From NCBI GenBank assembly GCA_045039925.1, contig CP108400.1, positions 372,001 to 436,000 of the forward strand: a stretch of 64,000 nucleotides of DNA, read 5' to 3'. This document shows positions 1 through 10,847 of the stretch, in pieces. The notes below the pieces were generated by a model, which made no database searches, was not told the DNA's origin, and saw only the letters and a program-made list of their open reading frames with translations. This DNA comes from Yinghuangia sp045039925. GTDB taxonomy: Bacteria > Actinomycetota > Actinomycetes > Streptomycetales > Streptomycetaceae. Position 1 is the stretch's first letter, and every line of letters starts with the position of its first letter. Made by a program: the position numbers and the translations under genes.

Positions 1-703
1 AACTGTTCGCCGGGTCCATGGGGTGCCAGGCCTCTTCGGCGACATCCTCGGGTTCGATCACCTCACCCGCGCCCGGCATCGTCGCGGTGATCCTGGTCAG
101 ACCGGAGGGCCCGACGGCGTTGACGGTGACGCCGGATCGATGGAGTTCAAGGGCAAGTGTGAGCGTCATGCCGACGATTGCGGCCTTGGCGGCCGCGTAC
201 CCGGTCTGCCCGAAGTTCCCGCCGAGGCCGGCTCCCGAGGTGGTGTTGATGATGCGCCCCGTCGATCCCGGGGTCTCCTTGGCACGCTGCCGCCAGTACT
301 TGGCTGCATGGTGGCACGGCGACCAGGTGCCCGCGACGTGGACGCGCAGCACGGCGTCGAAGTCCTGCCGCGGCATGTTCCAGACCGCCGCGTCGCGAAC
401 GATCCCGGCATTGTTGACCAGGATGTCCAGGGCGCCGAACGTGTCGACCGCGCACGCGATCATGTCGCCCGCCTGGTCGTGGTCGGCCACGTCGCCGTAG
501 TGGACGTGCGCCTTGCCGCCGCGGTCCTCGATCAACTTCACCGTCGTATCCGCCGCATTGCCCGCGCCTTCGCCGCGCACACTGCCCCCGAGGTCGTTGA
601 CCAGGACCTGGGCGCCTTGTTTCGCGAGTTCCAGCGCATGGGCACGGCCGATGCCCCGGCCCGCCCCCGTGACAATCGCCACCTTGCCGTCCAGAAGACC
701 CAC
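1..703 (-). CDS. SDR family dehydrogenase (3' end beyond window)
   Basis: NAD(P)-dependent short-chain dehydrogenase. The GTG start at 703 is preceded by an AGGGGAAG ribosome-binding site and opens directly into the Rossmann motif TGAGRGIG (about residues 12-19). An NNAG motif follows near residue 97 and the catalytic YxxxK near residues 169-173. The NDLGGSVRGEG stretch after beta-2 is typical of the hydroxyacyl-CoA/17-beta-HSD4-like branch, which acts on acyl-CoA or steroid substrates; that substrate assignment is inference. About 234 codons are visible and the C-terminus lies off the left edge. It diverges from an acyl-CoA synthetase, which fits a shared acyl-CoA degradation role. Confidence 0.9.
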   Translation of the reverse strand, partial: MGLLDGKVAIVTGAGRGIGRAHALELAKQGAQVLVNDLGGSVRGEGAGNAADTTVKLIEDRGGKAHVHYGDVADHDQAGDMIACAVDTFGALDILVNNAGIVRDAAVWNMPRQDFDAVLRVHVAGTWSPCHHAAKYWRQRAKETPGSTGRIINTTSGAGLGGNFGQTGYAAAKAAIVGMTLTLALELHRSGVTVNAVGPSGLTRITATMPGAGEVIEPEDVAEEAWHPMDPANS

Positions 704-1155
704 GAGCTTCCCCTTCGGTCGGTCGCACGCAGCATCCACGTACCTGAAGTACGTACTTTATACTTTCTATTCATTCGCTGAACAAGATCGCAGGGTGCTC
801 CCACTCGTCCACCCGCTGACGACGGCTGCATCCGGGAAGCACTGATCGTTCGTCGGCCGGCCGCCTCTGCGGCCGAACTGGCCCTACAGGGAACGACATT
901 CCTTCTTAGAGCGCGCATAGTATATATAATACGTGATGTAAGCCGCACGTATCGCCGGTCAACAGCACCGTCCGCACGAACGGCGAATCGCGGAACACGA
1001 GGCAGACGGCGCCCACTTGGAACTGGCCGCCTCCACGCCGTAGGTCCGGGGGCGCCTCTTCTCCGACGACGACAAGCGGGGGCCGAAGTACGGGCCGACC
1101 GTCTGCCTTCCGACGGCCCTCTTGGCGCTTCCGCACGATGCGACCAGGGAGATCC
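704..1155. promoter_or_regulatory. Divergent promoter region with AAGTACGTACTT palindrome
   Basis: This 452-bp region holds no convincing gene. It has two unusually AT-rich islands for this genome. The first, 740-775, contains the perfect 12-bp palindrome AAGTACGTACTT at 747-758, 44 bp upstream of the SDR start, and suits a dimeric repressor such as a TetR-type protein. The second, 918-951, carries a TATAAT hexamer at 925-930 on the plus strand and the dyad TACGT-N12-ACGTA (930-934/947-951). No regulator gene is adjacent in the window, so the binding protein is unknown. Confidence 0.45.
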
Positions 1156-2853
1156 ATGTCCATATCGCCGTCCGTACTCGACGACCGGCGCGCCGACGTG
1201 CCGGCCCGGGCCATTGCCGCGCTCACCGGGCCCGACGCCCGGTTCGCGTCGGGCCCGGAAGACGTCCTCGGCACCACAACCCCGGTGTTCACCCACCGGC
1301 AGCGCAATCTGCCCGGGGTGATGGAAGCGGCCGCGGCCGCCCATCCCGAGCGGCCTTTCGTCGTGGACGCGGCCGCCGCAGCCGGGTCGGACGTCCTGAC
1401 GTACGGCGAGGCCCGCGAACTGATCGTGCGACGCGCGGGCCAACTGGCCGCCCAGGGCGTGCGCCCGGGCGACCGGGTCGCGATCGCGGCCGCCAATCAG
1501 ACGGAGTACGTGCTCTGTGCGTGGGCGACCCTCTACGCGGGCGCGGTCACCGTCGGCATGAACGGCTGGTGGACCGGCGCGGAACTGGAGTACGCGACCG
1601 AACTCGTCGGCCCCGCCTTGCTCCTCGTCGACGAGAAGCGCCGGGAACGGCTAACCGGTCGCACCCGCGACAGCACCAGAGTGCTGACGTTCGCACAACT
1701 GGCCGCGGCCTCCGCACCACAGGGAAGCGCACCGGCCCGGCACCACGACGCACCCGAGGACGAGGCCGCGGTCATCCTGTTCACCAGCGGCACCACCGGG
1801 CGTTCCAAGGGGGCCGTGCTCTCGCACCGGAACCTGGTGCACTTCGCCATGTCGTCGGCCCTGAACGGCGCGCTCAACGCCGCCAGTTCGGGCCAGCCGA
1901 CATCGGCGGGCGCGGGCGGGGGCGGGGGCTCCGTCCTGTCCGCCTCGCCGTTCTTCCACATCTCCGGATCGGCGATGATGCTCGTCGCCGGGCCGTGGTC
2001 GGGCCTCACACTGGTGATCCCGCCGGCGGGCCGCTGGGACGAACACCGCCACCTGGACTTGCTGGCACGGCATCGCATCAGCAAATGGAGCGGCGTACCA
2101 ACGCAGTACTGGCGCCTTTTGGAGTGCGAAGGGTTCAACGCCGCCGAGCTGCCACACCTGAGTGGCCTGGGCGCGGGCGGGGCCGTCTTTCCTCCGAAAC
2201 TGGTGGAACTGGTGGCCGAGCGGTTCCCGGGGGTGCCGATCGCCAGCGGGTACGGCATGTCGGAGACGTTCGGGCTGGGCACCCTTCTGAGCGGCGCGCA
2301 GATGCACGCACATCCCGACTCACTCGGTACGCCCACTCCCCTCACACGAGTGCAGGTGCGAGACGCACACGGCGCGACCGTACCGGAGGGCGAAACCGGG
2401 GAAATCTGGCTGCACAACGCATCGGTGTTCCTGGGCTACTGGAACGACGACAAGGCGACCGCCGACGTCCTGGACGCCGATCGCTGGTACCGCACCGGCG
2501 ACTTCGGGCGCATCGAGGACGGACTGCTGTTCCTCGACAGCAGGTTGCGCGACATCGTCATCAGGGGCGGGGAGAACGTCTACCCGGTGGAAGTGGAGAA
2601 CCGGCTCGTCGAACACCCCGACATCGCCGACGCCGCGGTCATCGGCGTCCCCCATCCCACGCTCGGTCAGGAGGTCAAGGCCGTGGTCGTTCCACGACCG
2701 GGCTCAGGGCTGACGGCCGACACGGTGCGGGACTGGGCCGCCCTCGCCCTCGCCGCCTTCAAGGTGCCCGCCCACGTGGAGTTCCGGGCGCAATTGCCGT
2801 ACTCGGCAACGGGCAAGGTCCTCAAACGCGAACTGGAGGCCGACGGCGGCTGA
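1156..2853 (+). CDS. Acyl-CoA synthetase (AMP-forming, ANL superfamily)
   Basis: 565-aa adenylate-forming ligase that activates a carboxylic acid through an acyl-AMP and transfers it to CoA. The P-loop motif FTSGTTGRSKG lies near residues 208-218, the A5 motif GYGMSET near 365, YRTGD near 445, and the invariant C-terminal lysine sits in YSATGKVLKRE. Length is normal for FadD-type enzymes. ATG 1156 is chosen because GGGAG lies five bases upstream; an in-frame ATG at 1138 lacks a site. It diverges from an SDR related to hydroxyacyl-CoA dehydrogenases, so a role in breakdown of a fatty-acyl or sterol-side-chain-like substrate is plausible. The specific acid cannot be read from sequence. Confidence 0.9.
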   Translation: MSISPSVLDDRRADVPARAIAALTGPDARFASGPEDVLGTTTPVFTHRQRNLPGVMEAAAAAHPERPFVVDAAAAAGSDVLTYGEARELIVRRAGQLAAQGVRPGDRVAIAAANQTEYVLCAWATLYAGAVTVGMNGWWTGAELEYATELVGPALLLVDEKRRERLTGRTRDSTRVLTFAQLAAASAPQGSAPARHHDAPEDEAAVILFTSGTTGRSKGAVLSHRNLVHFAMSSALNGALNAASSGQPTSAGAGGGGGSVLSASPFFHISGSAMMLVAGPWSGLTLVIPPAGRWDEHRHLDLLARHRISKWSGVPTQYWRLLECEGFNAAELPHLSGLGAGGAVFPPKLVELVAERFPGVPIASGYGMSETFGLGTLLSGAQMHAHPDSLGTPTPLTRVQVRDAHGATVPEGETGEIWLHNASVFLGYWNDDKATADVLDADRWYRTGDFGRIEDGLLFLDSRLRDIVIRGGENVYPVEVENRLVEHPDIADAAVIGVPHPTLGQEVKAVVVPRPGSGLTADTVRDWAALALAAFKVPAHVEFRAQLPYSATGKVLKRELEADGG

Positions 2854-2859
2854 GCCGGC

Positions 2860-5322
<2,463 letters not shown>

Positions 5323-5380
5323 CGTCTCTCCATCTGTGCGGTGCGGGTGGGGGTGGCCTCTGGAGGGGGTGCCGCTGCCG

Positions 5381-5800
5381 TCAGCGCACTTCTTCGATGC
5401 GGATCAGGTTCCCGAAGGGGTCGCGGAATGCGCAGTCGCGCACACCGTACGGCTGATCCGTCGGCTCCTGCACGACTTCCGCGTCCCCGGCCTGCAAGCG
5501 GTCGAACGTGGCATCGAGGTCACTCGTCGCGAAGTTGATCCCCCCGAACGTGCCCTTCGCCATCATCTCGGCGATGGTGCGCCGCTCCTCCTCGGTGACG
5601 CCCGGGTCCGCGGCCGGCGGGTGCAACACGATCGACGTCCCCGGCTGGCCCACCGGGCCGACCGTGATCCAGCGCATGCCCTCGTAGCCGACGTCGTTGC
5701 GCACCTCGAAACCGAGTGTGTCGCGATAGAACGCCAGTGCTGCCTCGGGGTCGTTGTGCGGCAGGAATGAGGAATGAATCGTCAGGTCCATGCCGCTCAC
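5381..5800 (-). CDS. VOC family protein (glyoxalase/bleomycin-resistance fold)
   Basis: Single VOC-domain protein of about 139 aa. It begins with the typical SSFLPHNDPEAALAFYRDTLGF beta-alpha-beta module and ends with the metal-site strand FRDPFGNLIRIEE. The GTG at 5800 is the first start; ATG 5791 is an alternative, and neither has a strong ribosome-binding site, suggesting coupling to the AraC gene whose stop at 5802 is one base upstream. AraC-VOC pairs are common in actinomycetes. The ligand or reaction is unknown. Confidence 0.85.
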   Translation of the reverse strand: MSGMDLTIHSSFLPHNDPEAALAFYRDTLGFEVRNDVGYEGMRWITVGPVGQPGTSIVLHPPAADPGVTEEERRTIAEMMAKGTFGGINFATSDLDATFDRLQAGDAEVVQEPTDQPYGVRDCAFRDPFGNLIRIEEVR

Positions 5801-5801
5801 G

Positions 5802-6245
5802 CTAACCGCGCCCCGACGGCGGCGCTTCTCGATTCCTGACCGGTCGCGTCACCTGCTTCGCGACACACGACGGCATGCCCTCGGTGGCCTGCGCCGCCTT
5901 CTGCCGGTACGCGCTCGGCGGCATGCCCACCAGCTCCGTGAACCGCGTGCTGAACGTCCCCAGCGACTGGCAGCCCACCGCGAAGCACACGTCGGTGACG
6001 CTCATGTCGCCCCGGCGCAGCAGGGTCATCGCCCGCTCGATGCGCCGGGTCATCAGGTACCCGTACGGCGACTCGCCGTACGCCTGCCGGAACTCGCGGC
6101 TCAGGTGCCCGGCCGACATGTTCGCGCCGCGCGCCAGCGCCTCGACGTTCAGCGGCTGCGCGTACTCCCGGTCGATCCGGTCCTTGACGCGACGCAGCCG
6201 CACCAGGTCGAGCATGCGCTGCTCCGGGGCGGGTTTGCTGGTCAC
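5802..6245 (-). CDS. AraC family transcriptional regulator (DNA-binding domain only)
   Basis: About 148 aa when started at GTG 6245, eight bases after AGGAT; a longer ATG start at 6329 would add a low-complexity tail. The protein is essentially the double helix-turn-helix AraC domain: VKDRIDREYAQPLNVEALA, then SAGHLSREFRQAYGESPYGYL, then the second helix pair around VTDVCFAVGCQSLGTFSTRF. No ligand-binding domain is attached. It sits immediately upstream of the VOC gene in what appears to be a two-gene operon, so it probably controls that gene and itself. Confidence 0.85.
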   Translation of the reverse strand: MTSKPAPEQRMLDLVRLRRVKDRIDREYAQPLNVEALARGANMSAGHLSREFRQAYGESPYGYLMTRRIERAMTLLRRGDMSVTDVCFAVGCQSLGTFSTRFTELVGMPPSAYRQKAAQATEGMPSCVAKQVTRPVRNREAPPSGRG

Positions 6246-6368
6246 GTCCGAAATCCTGCCATACGGCGGCAACAACGAACGGGGCCGCGGACGCGCTTGG
6301 GCGGCCACCGCGGGCTGCCGATGTGGCACAGGTCACGCCGACCGGAGCGCTGTCGACGCTGCTCGCCG

Positions 6369-7031
6369 TCACCTTACTGTCCGGCCGCTGGGCAGGCTGA
6401 ACCCGCGGCCGACGCGCTCGACGAGGGCGTCCTCCCCCACGCCTGTGTCGACCACCACCGCGGGCAGCCCGAGTCGCCGCGTCTCCTCGGCAAGCCGGTC
6501 GGTGAACAACCGGTCCCGCTCCCGCAGGTTGCGCTCCGCCCGCACCGGATCCCCCGTCCGCCCCGAGATGTCGCCTGCCGTACCGCGGCCCGCGAACGCG
6601 GCCGCCCGGAACTCCGGCGTCGGCAGCAGCCACACCGCACGGCCCGGATCCGCGAGCAACGGCGCCACCAGGCGCGGCAGCAACCGGAACCCCTCGACCA
6701 CCACCCGCGAACCCGCGGGCATCGCGAGCAGGTCCTCGACGATCAACCCGAACGCCTCACCGCGGAACCAGTGGAACGTCTCGAGCATCACCTCCGGCGA
6801 ACGGTCCACCCACCGCTCGTCCATGTCCATCGCCGCGAACGCGGCCAGGTACGGGGCATCGGCACGCGAACTCCGCGCCGCGTGGTCGCGCATCACATCG
6901 TCGGTCGCGTACAGCCGCAGCCCGTGCCGCGCCGCCAGCCGCCGCGCGACCGTGGACTTCCCGCCGCCGCTTCCGCCGCCGATCCAGTACACGTCCCGCA
7001 GACGCTCGACCGCGCCGTCCACTTCGTCCAC
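6369..7031 (-). CDS. P-loop kinase-like protein (AAA_33/adenylate-kinase-like fold)
   Basis: About 221 aa with a Walker A loop, GGGSGGGKST, near residues 16-25 after a short YWIGG beta strand. A DD motif in LYATDDVMRDH and basic LID-like segments (RTGDPVRAERNLRERD) follow. This is the pattern of small-molecule or nucleotide kinases; the substrate is not identifiable. GTG 7031 is the best start because it gives a P-loop at the usual distance from the N-terminus, but it has no clear ribosome-binding site, and the open frame reaches 7133. The chosen start overlaps no neighbour; the reductase gene stops at 7058. Confidence 0.7.
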   Translation of the reverse strand: MDEVDGAVERLRDVYWIGGGSGGGKSTVARRLAARHGLRLYATDDVMRDHAARSSRADAPYLAAFAAMDMDERWVDRSPEVMLETFHWFRGEAFGLIVEDLLAMPAGSRVVVEGFRLLPRLVAPLLADPGRAVWLLPTPEFRAAAFAGRGTAGDISGRTGDPVRAERNLRERDRLFTDRLAEETRRLGLPAVVVDTGVGEDALVERVGRGFSLPSGRTVR

Positions 7032-7057
7032 GTTGCCGCTGAGACCGGCTCGACCCG

Positions 7058-7627
7058 TCAAGCCGACGCCGGGTGGTAGGTGTCCAGCCGTGCACCCGTC
7101 GCGTACAGCACGCTCTCCCCCGCCTGCCGCCACACCGTCTTCCGCGTCGACTCCGGGAACAGCCGCAGCCCCGAGCCGATCGTCACCGGGAACACCATCA
7201 GCCGCAGCTCGTCCACCAGGTCGTTCTCCAACAGCGCGTGCACCAGCGTGTGACTGCCGCCCACCACGATCGGACCGCCGTCACCCGCCTTCAACTCCGC
7301 CACGCCCTTGGCCGCGTCGCCGCGCAGAACCCGCGTGTTCGCCCACTCCGGGTCCGTCAGCGTCTGCGACACCACGACCTTCTCCATGCCGTTCATCCGG
7401 TCCGCGAACTCGCCCTCGTACGTGGGCCACGCCCCCGCGAACGACTCGTACGTCACCCGCCCCACCAGCAGCGTCTGCGCGTCCACGACCTCCTGGAACT
7501 TGTACGCCAACTGCTCCGGACCCATCAGGCCCTCCACCCACCCCGTGTGCCGGTGCGACGGCTCCCCGCCCGGCGCCTCCACCACACCGTCCAACGTCAC
7601 GAACTCGGAAACGATCAACTTCCGCAC
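7058..7627 (-). CDS. Dihydrofolate reductase family protein (RibD C-terminal domain)
   Basis: 190-aa protein of the RibD C-terminal/dihydrofolate-reductase superfamily, an NADPH-dependent fold. It opens with VRKLIVSEFVTLDGVVEAPGG and has the characteristic LLVGRVTYESFAGAW and GPIVVGGSHTLVHALLENDLVDELRLMVFPV segments. The GTG start at 7627 follows AGGAAGAGG. Family members are usually annotated without a proven substrate. It lies directly downstream of the ECF41 sigma gene on the same strand, a frequent kind of neighbour for such sigma factors. Confidence 0.85.
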   Translation of the reverse strand: MRKLIVSEFVTLDGVVEAPGGEPSHRHTGWVEGLMGPEQLAYKFQEVVDAQTLLVGRVTYESFAGAWPTYEGEFADRMNGMEKVVVSQTLTDPEWANTRVLRGDAAKGVAELKAGDGGPIVVGGSHTLVHALLENDLVDELRLMVFPVTIGSGLRLFPESTRKTVWRQAGESVLYATGARLDTYHPASA

Positions 7628-7778
7628 GGGTGATACCTCTTCCTCGGTGCGCTCGACGGGGTCCCGACGAGACGGGCGGTCCGGCTGCTCCGCCGCGAAT
7701 CGCGGAACATGCCACAAGGTCAGACCGCCCATACCCGCGAAACTCATCGGCGTCTCCCGAAGAACCCCCTGGGCCCCG

Positions 7779-8660
7779 TCACACCTCCGGCAGCTCCGGG
7801 ATCACCAGCCCCGCCAACCGGTCCGGGTCCGCGAGCAGGTTGATCTCCACCACCCGTCCGTCCGCCACCGCGAACGACATCACCGAGTACGCCGTCCCCT
7901 CCGGCGCCGTCACCAGCCCGTACGCGCCGTTCACCAGCGCCAACCGCGAGTACGGCGCGAACTGCGAGAACGTCAGCGCCTGCTGCGCCACCGCCCGCGC
8001 CCCCAGCACCACACGCGACACCCCGCCCACCGCGGCCGCACCCGTGTCCGCCCGCAGCACCACATCCGGGTCCAGCACCGCCAGCAACGCCTCGAAATCC
8101 CCCGCCCGCGCGGCCTTGAGGAACGCCCCCACCACCTCGCGCTGACGCCCCCGGTCCACCTCCTCCTGCGGCGTACGCCCCTGCACCTTCCGCCGCGCCC
8201 GACTCGCCAGCTGCCGCGCGGCCGCGGGCGTGCGGTCCACGATCGGCGCGATCTCCTCGAACGGCACCTGGAACATGTCGTGCAGCACGAACGCCAGCCG
8301 TTCCACCGGAGGCAGCGCCTCCAGCACCACCATCAGCGCCAGCCCCACCGAGTCCACCAGCATCGCCGCATGCTCCGGGTCCACCGCGTCGTCGCGGTCC
8401 ACCACCGGATCCGGCACGTACACCTCGAGCGCGTCCTCACGACGCGACTTCCGCGACCGCAGCATGTCCAGGCACACCCGCCCGACCACCGTCGTCAGCC
8501 AACCCCCGAGGTTCTCCACCCCCGACGTGTCGCTGCGGCTCAACCGGATCCACGCCTCCTGCACCGCGTCCTCGGCCTCGCTCACCGACCCCAGCATCCG
8601 GTACGCCACCGCCCGCAGATGCCCCCGGTTCTCCTCGAACCGCTCGGCCAGTTCATCCAT
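7779..8660 (-). CDS. sigJ: ECF41-type RNA polymerase sigma factor (SigJ-like)
   Basis: 293-aa extracytoplasmic-function sigma factor. Region 2 starts at FEENRGHLRAVAYRMLGSV and includes DAVQEAWIRLSR; region 4 holds LPPVERLAFVLHDMF and the helix-turn-helix before RRKVQ. A C-terminal SnoaL-like domain (about residues 190-293) ends with a DPDRL motif equivalent to the NPDKL element of the ECF41 group, in which the fused domain replaces an anti-sigma factor. ATG 8660 gives the normal family length; ATG 8681 is possible. Its target promoters are unknown. The upstream region contains a PhoP-box-like array. Confidence 0.9.
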   Translation of the reverse strand: MDELAERFEENRGHLRAVAYRMLGSVSEAEDAVQEAWIRLSRSDTSGVENLGGWLTTVVGRVCLDMLRSRKSRREDALEVYVPDPVVDRDDAVDPEHAAMLVDSVGLALMVVLEALPPVERLAFVLHDMFQVPFEEIAPIVDRTPAAARQLASRARRKVQGRTPQEEVDRGRQREVVGAFLKAARAGDFEALLAVLDPDVVLRADTGAAAVGGVSRVVLGARAVAQQALTFSQFAPYSRLALVNGAYGLVTAPEGTAYSVMSFAVADGRVVEINLLADPDRLAGLVIPELPEV

Positions 8661-9102
8661 CGGTCCCACCACCGCGCACATCCCCTCATCACGGACCAGA
8701 CCGACGGCCGCACCGACGCGACCGACGCGACCGCCTCGCAAGATCATCTGTGATCACCCGCCGCACCGACATCCACAAAGCGCGGCGCCTTCGCCCCGCA
8801 GCCCACCCGAACATCACCCGGGCGTCACCCGAACATCACCCGCACACTGCCCCACCCACCACGCCCGTCCCCCGTTCGACCTAACCGCCCACCGCCGCCC
8901 CACAGCCCCGCTACCACCCCCGAAAACCCCGCCCGACCTGCACAAACACCCCGCGTCCCGAACCCGCGCCTAGGCCGTCCCGGCTAACCCTCCGCGCTGC
9001 GCCCCCGCGCCCACCGCGTTTGTCTGGGCTCACCACCGCGACCGGCGTCCCACCGGTCGCCCCCACCCAGCACGCACATGCAACACGCCCTGGAGGTCCC
9101 CC
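8661..9102. promoter_or_regulatory. Divergent intergenic region between sigJ and the sortase substrate
   Basis: 442 bp without a gene, C-rich on the plus strand. It contains the 11-bp repeat array listed separately at 8801-8844 and the ribosome-binding site GGAGGT before the GTG at 9103. Beyond these I see no tRNA or terminator-like hairpin. Confidence 0.4.
8801..8844 (+). promoter_or_regulatory. Four 11-bp direct repeats with TCACCC core (PhoP-box-like)
   Basis: Units start at 8801, 8812, 8823 and 8834. Their cores are CCACCC (8803-8808) and TCACCC at 8814-8819, 8825-8830 and 8836-8841, so spacing is exactly 11 bp throughout. Streptomyces PhoP binds 11-nt direct-repeat units whose conserved core is TCA followed by pyrimidines. 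The first two bases of these units fit that consensus poorly. The array lies 140 bp upstream of sigJ and 260 bp upstream of the sortase-substrate gene. Confidence 0.45.
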
Positions 9103-9639
9103 GTGTACGCAGCCCGATTCGCCGCAGGCACCGCCCTGGCCGCCGCAGTCCTGGCCACCGCGGCACCCGCGGCCGTCGCCAACGACGGACGCGCCGTCCC
9201 GCACGTACACGCCACCCCCGGCAACGTCCAGCCCGGGCAGACCGTCCAGCTCGTGCTCACCTGCCCCACCGAGTCCGCCGCGGTCGCCGACGGCAACTCG
9301 AAGGCCGGAACCATCCTCTTCGGCAGCGCCACCAAGGGCGTCTTCACCGGCACCCTCCAGGTCCACGCCACCGTCGCGGCCGGCTCGTACACCGTGACCG
9401 CGAGCTGCTCCTCCGGACCGCCCTCCGGCAAGCCGGTCACCACCACCACGACCGTCGTCGTCGCCACCACCACAACCACCGAGACGACCACGACGCCCGT
9501 CACCGGCCCCGTGCACACCGGCTTCGGCGGAGCCGCGGGCGGTCCCGACGCCACCCAGATCGCCATCGGCACCGTCCTCGCCGCGGGCGCCCTCGGCACC
9601 GCGACCCTCATGCTCCGCCGCCGCGCCAACCGCGCCTGA
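9103..9639 (+). CDS. Secreted cell-wall protein, probable class F sortase substrate
   Basis: 178-aa exported protein. A signal peptide (about residues 1-26, ending AAVANDG) is followed by an Ig-like beta-rich region (PGNVQPGQTVQLVLTC...) with two cysteines in the mature part, then a Thr/Val tract (GKPVTTTTTVVVATTTTTE region, residues about 108-130). The C-terminus has PVHTG, a hydrophobic segment (about 148-170) and the basic tail MLRRRANRA. That order (short motif, membrane span, Arg tail) is a sorting signal architecture. The GTG start follows GGAGGT. The sortase gene begins 52 bp downstream. Confidence 0.82.
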   Translation: MYAARFAAGTALAAAVLATAAPAAVANDGRAVPHVHATPGNVQPGQTVQLVLTCPTESAAVADGNSKAGTILFGSATKGVFTGTLQVHATVAAGSYTVTASCSSGPPSGKPVTTTTTVVVATTTTTETTTTPVTGPVHTGFGGAAGGPDATQIAIGTVLAAGALGTATLMLRRRANRA

Positions 9640-9691
9640 CCGCGCCGCCCACCGGACACCCCGACACCAGGCCTCGGAACGGCGCACCGCG

Positions 9692-10363
9692 ATGCCCGAC
9701 GGCACCCCCGCCGACACCACCCCGGACACCACCCCCGGCCGCGCGGCCAGCGCCGCGGCCGGGGGTGGCACACGCCTGCGCGTCGCCGCCCTCGCCGCCA
9801 CCCTCGGCGTCGCGGCGCTCCTCATCCACAACGGCGTCACCGGAGCACCGGGTCCGCCGACCCCCGACGACAGCGGCACCACACCGACCGGCGGCAGCGC
9901 ACCCCTCGCCCGGTCCGCCCCCACGTGGATCCGCATCCCCGCCATCGCCGTCAACGCCCGCCTCATCGGCCTCGACGCCTCACCGTCGGGCGAACTCGAG
10001 GTACCCCCCGCCGACCGGGCCGACGTCGCCGGCTGGAGCACCGACGCGGTCAGCCCCGGGGAAACCGGCACCGCCGTCATCGCCGGACACGTCGACAACA
10101 AGCGCGGCCCCGCCGTCTTCTACGAACTCGGCAAACTCGGCACCGGCCGCAAAGTCGAGGTCCACCGCCGCGACGGCCGCACCGCGATCTTCACCATCTA
10201 CGCGGTACGCACCCACGCGCGCGACAACTTCCCGAGCACCCGTGTGTACGGCCCCACCGGACGCCCCGAACTCCGCGTCATCACCTGCGGTGGCACGTAC
10301 GACGAAAGCACCGGCTACTCCGCCAACATCGTCGTGTACGCCCACCTCACCGGCACCCGCTGA
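9692..10363 (+). CDS. Class F sortase
   Basis: 223-aa membrane-anchored transpeptidase. A cytoplasmic Gly/Ala-rich tail and one membrane segment (VAALAATLGVAALLI, about residues 31-45) precede the sortase beta-barrel, which begins at WIRIPAIAVNARL. The catalytic His is in AGHVD and the catalytic Cys in RVITCGG near residue 194. The usual third catalytic residue (Arg) could not be assigned by eye after the cysteine. It probably anchors the protein encoded immediately upstream. Streptomyces commonly carry such substrate-sortase pairs. Confidence 0.9.
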   Translation: MPDGTPADTTPDTTPGRAASAAAGGGTRLRVAALAATLGVAALLIHNGVTGAPGPPTPDDSGTTPTGGSAPLARSAPTWIRIPAIAVNARLIGLDASPSGELEVPPADRADVAGWSTDAVSPGETGTAVIAGHVDNKRGPAVFYELGKLGTGRKVEVHRRDGRTAIFTIYAVRTHARDNFPSTRVYGPTGRPELRVITCGGTYDESTGYSANIVVYAHLTGTR

Positions 10364-10530
10364 CGCCACCGCTCGCACGCCGTACGTGATTCGCAAGCAA
10401 GGAATCCCCGAACCGCACCACCGCCCGGGCGCAACAATCCGAAGCCACCGCGACGCCCGGACACCCCGGTGCCACAGTGGAGAGATAGGCCGCCGCGCCC
10501 CGGCGGCGGTCGCGCCGAGAGGAGCCGACC

Positions 10531-10746
10531 ATGGCACGCAAGGTTGCCGACTGCACCAAGGCCCCCAACGAAATGGGTTGCACCCTCGTCATCATCGGCG
10601 AAGAGGACGAAGTCCTCCGCGCCGCCATGGAGCACGCCGCACGCGTCCACAACGAGCCCGAAACCGACGAGGTCCGCGACTGGATCCGCAACGACCTCGA
10701 AAACGAGAGCACCTGGCTCGCCGCACACCACCCCACCCCCGCCTGA
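10531..10746 (+). CDS. DUF1059 domain protein
   Basis: 71-aa protein matching the small DUF1059 family: MARKVADC at the start, then NEMGCTLVIIGEEDEVLRAAMEHAARVH. The two cysteines at about residues 8 and 17 are the family hallmark. A strong GAGAGGAG ribosome-binding site precedes the ATG. A 5' leader hairpin, CCGCCG/CGGCGG, occurs around 10489-10507. The function of the family is unknown. Confidence 0.88.
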   Translation: MARKVADCTKAPNEMGCTLVIIGEEDEVLRAAMEHAARVHNEPETDEVRDWIRNDLENESTWLAAHHPTPA

Positions 10747-10847
10747 CCCCGGCACCCTCCGCCCGAGCCCGCCCCGCCCCGAGCTGCTGACGGCATCGCC
10801 GCGGGACGTACACGCTCGCGCCCGTACGGGAGCGGCATGCTTCACCC

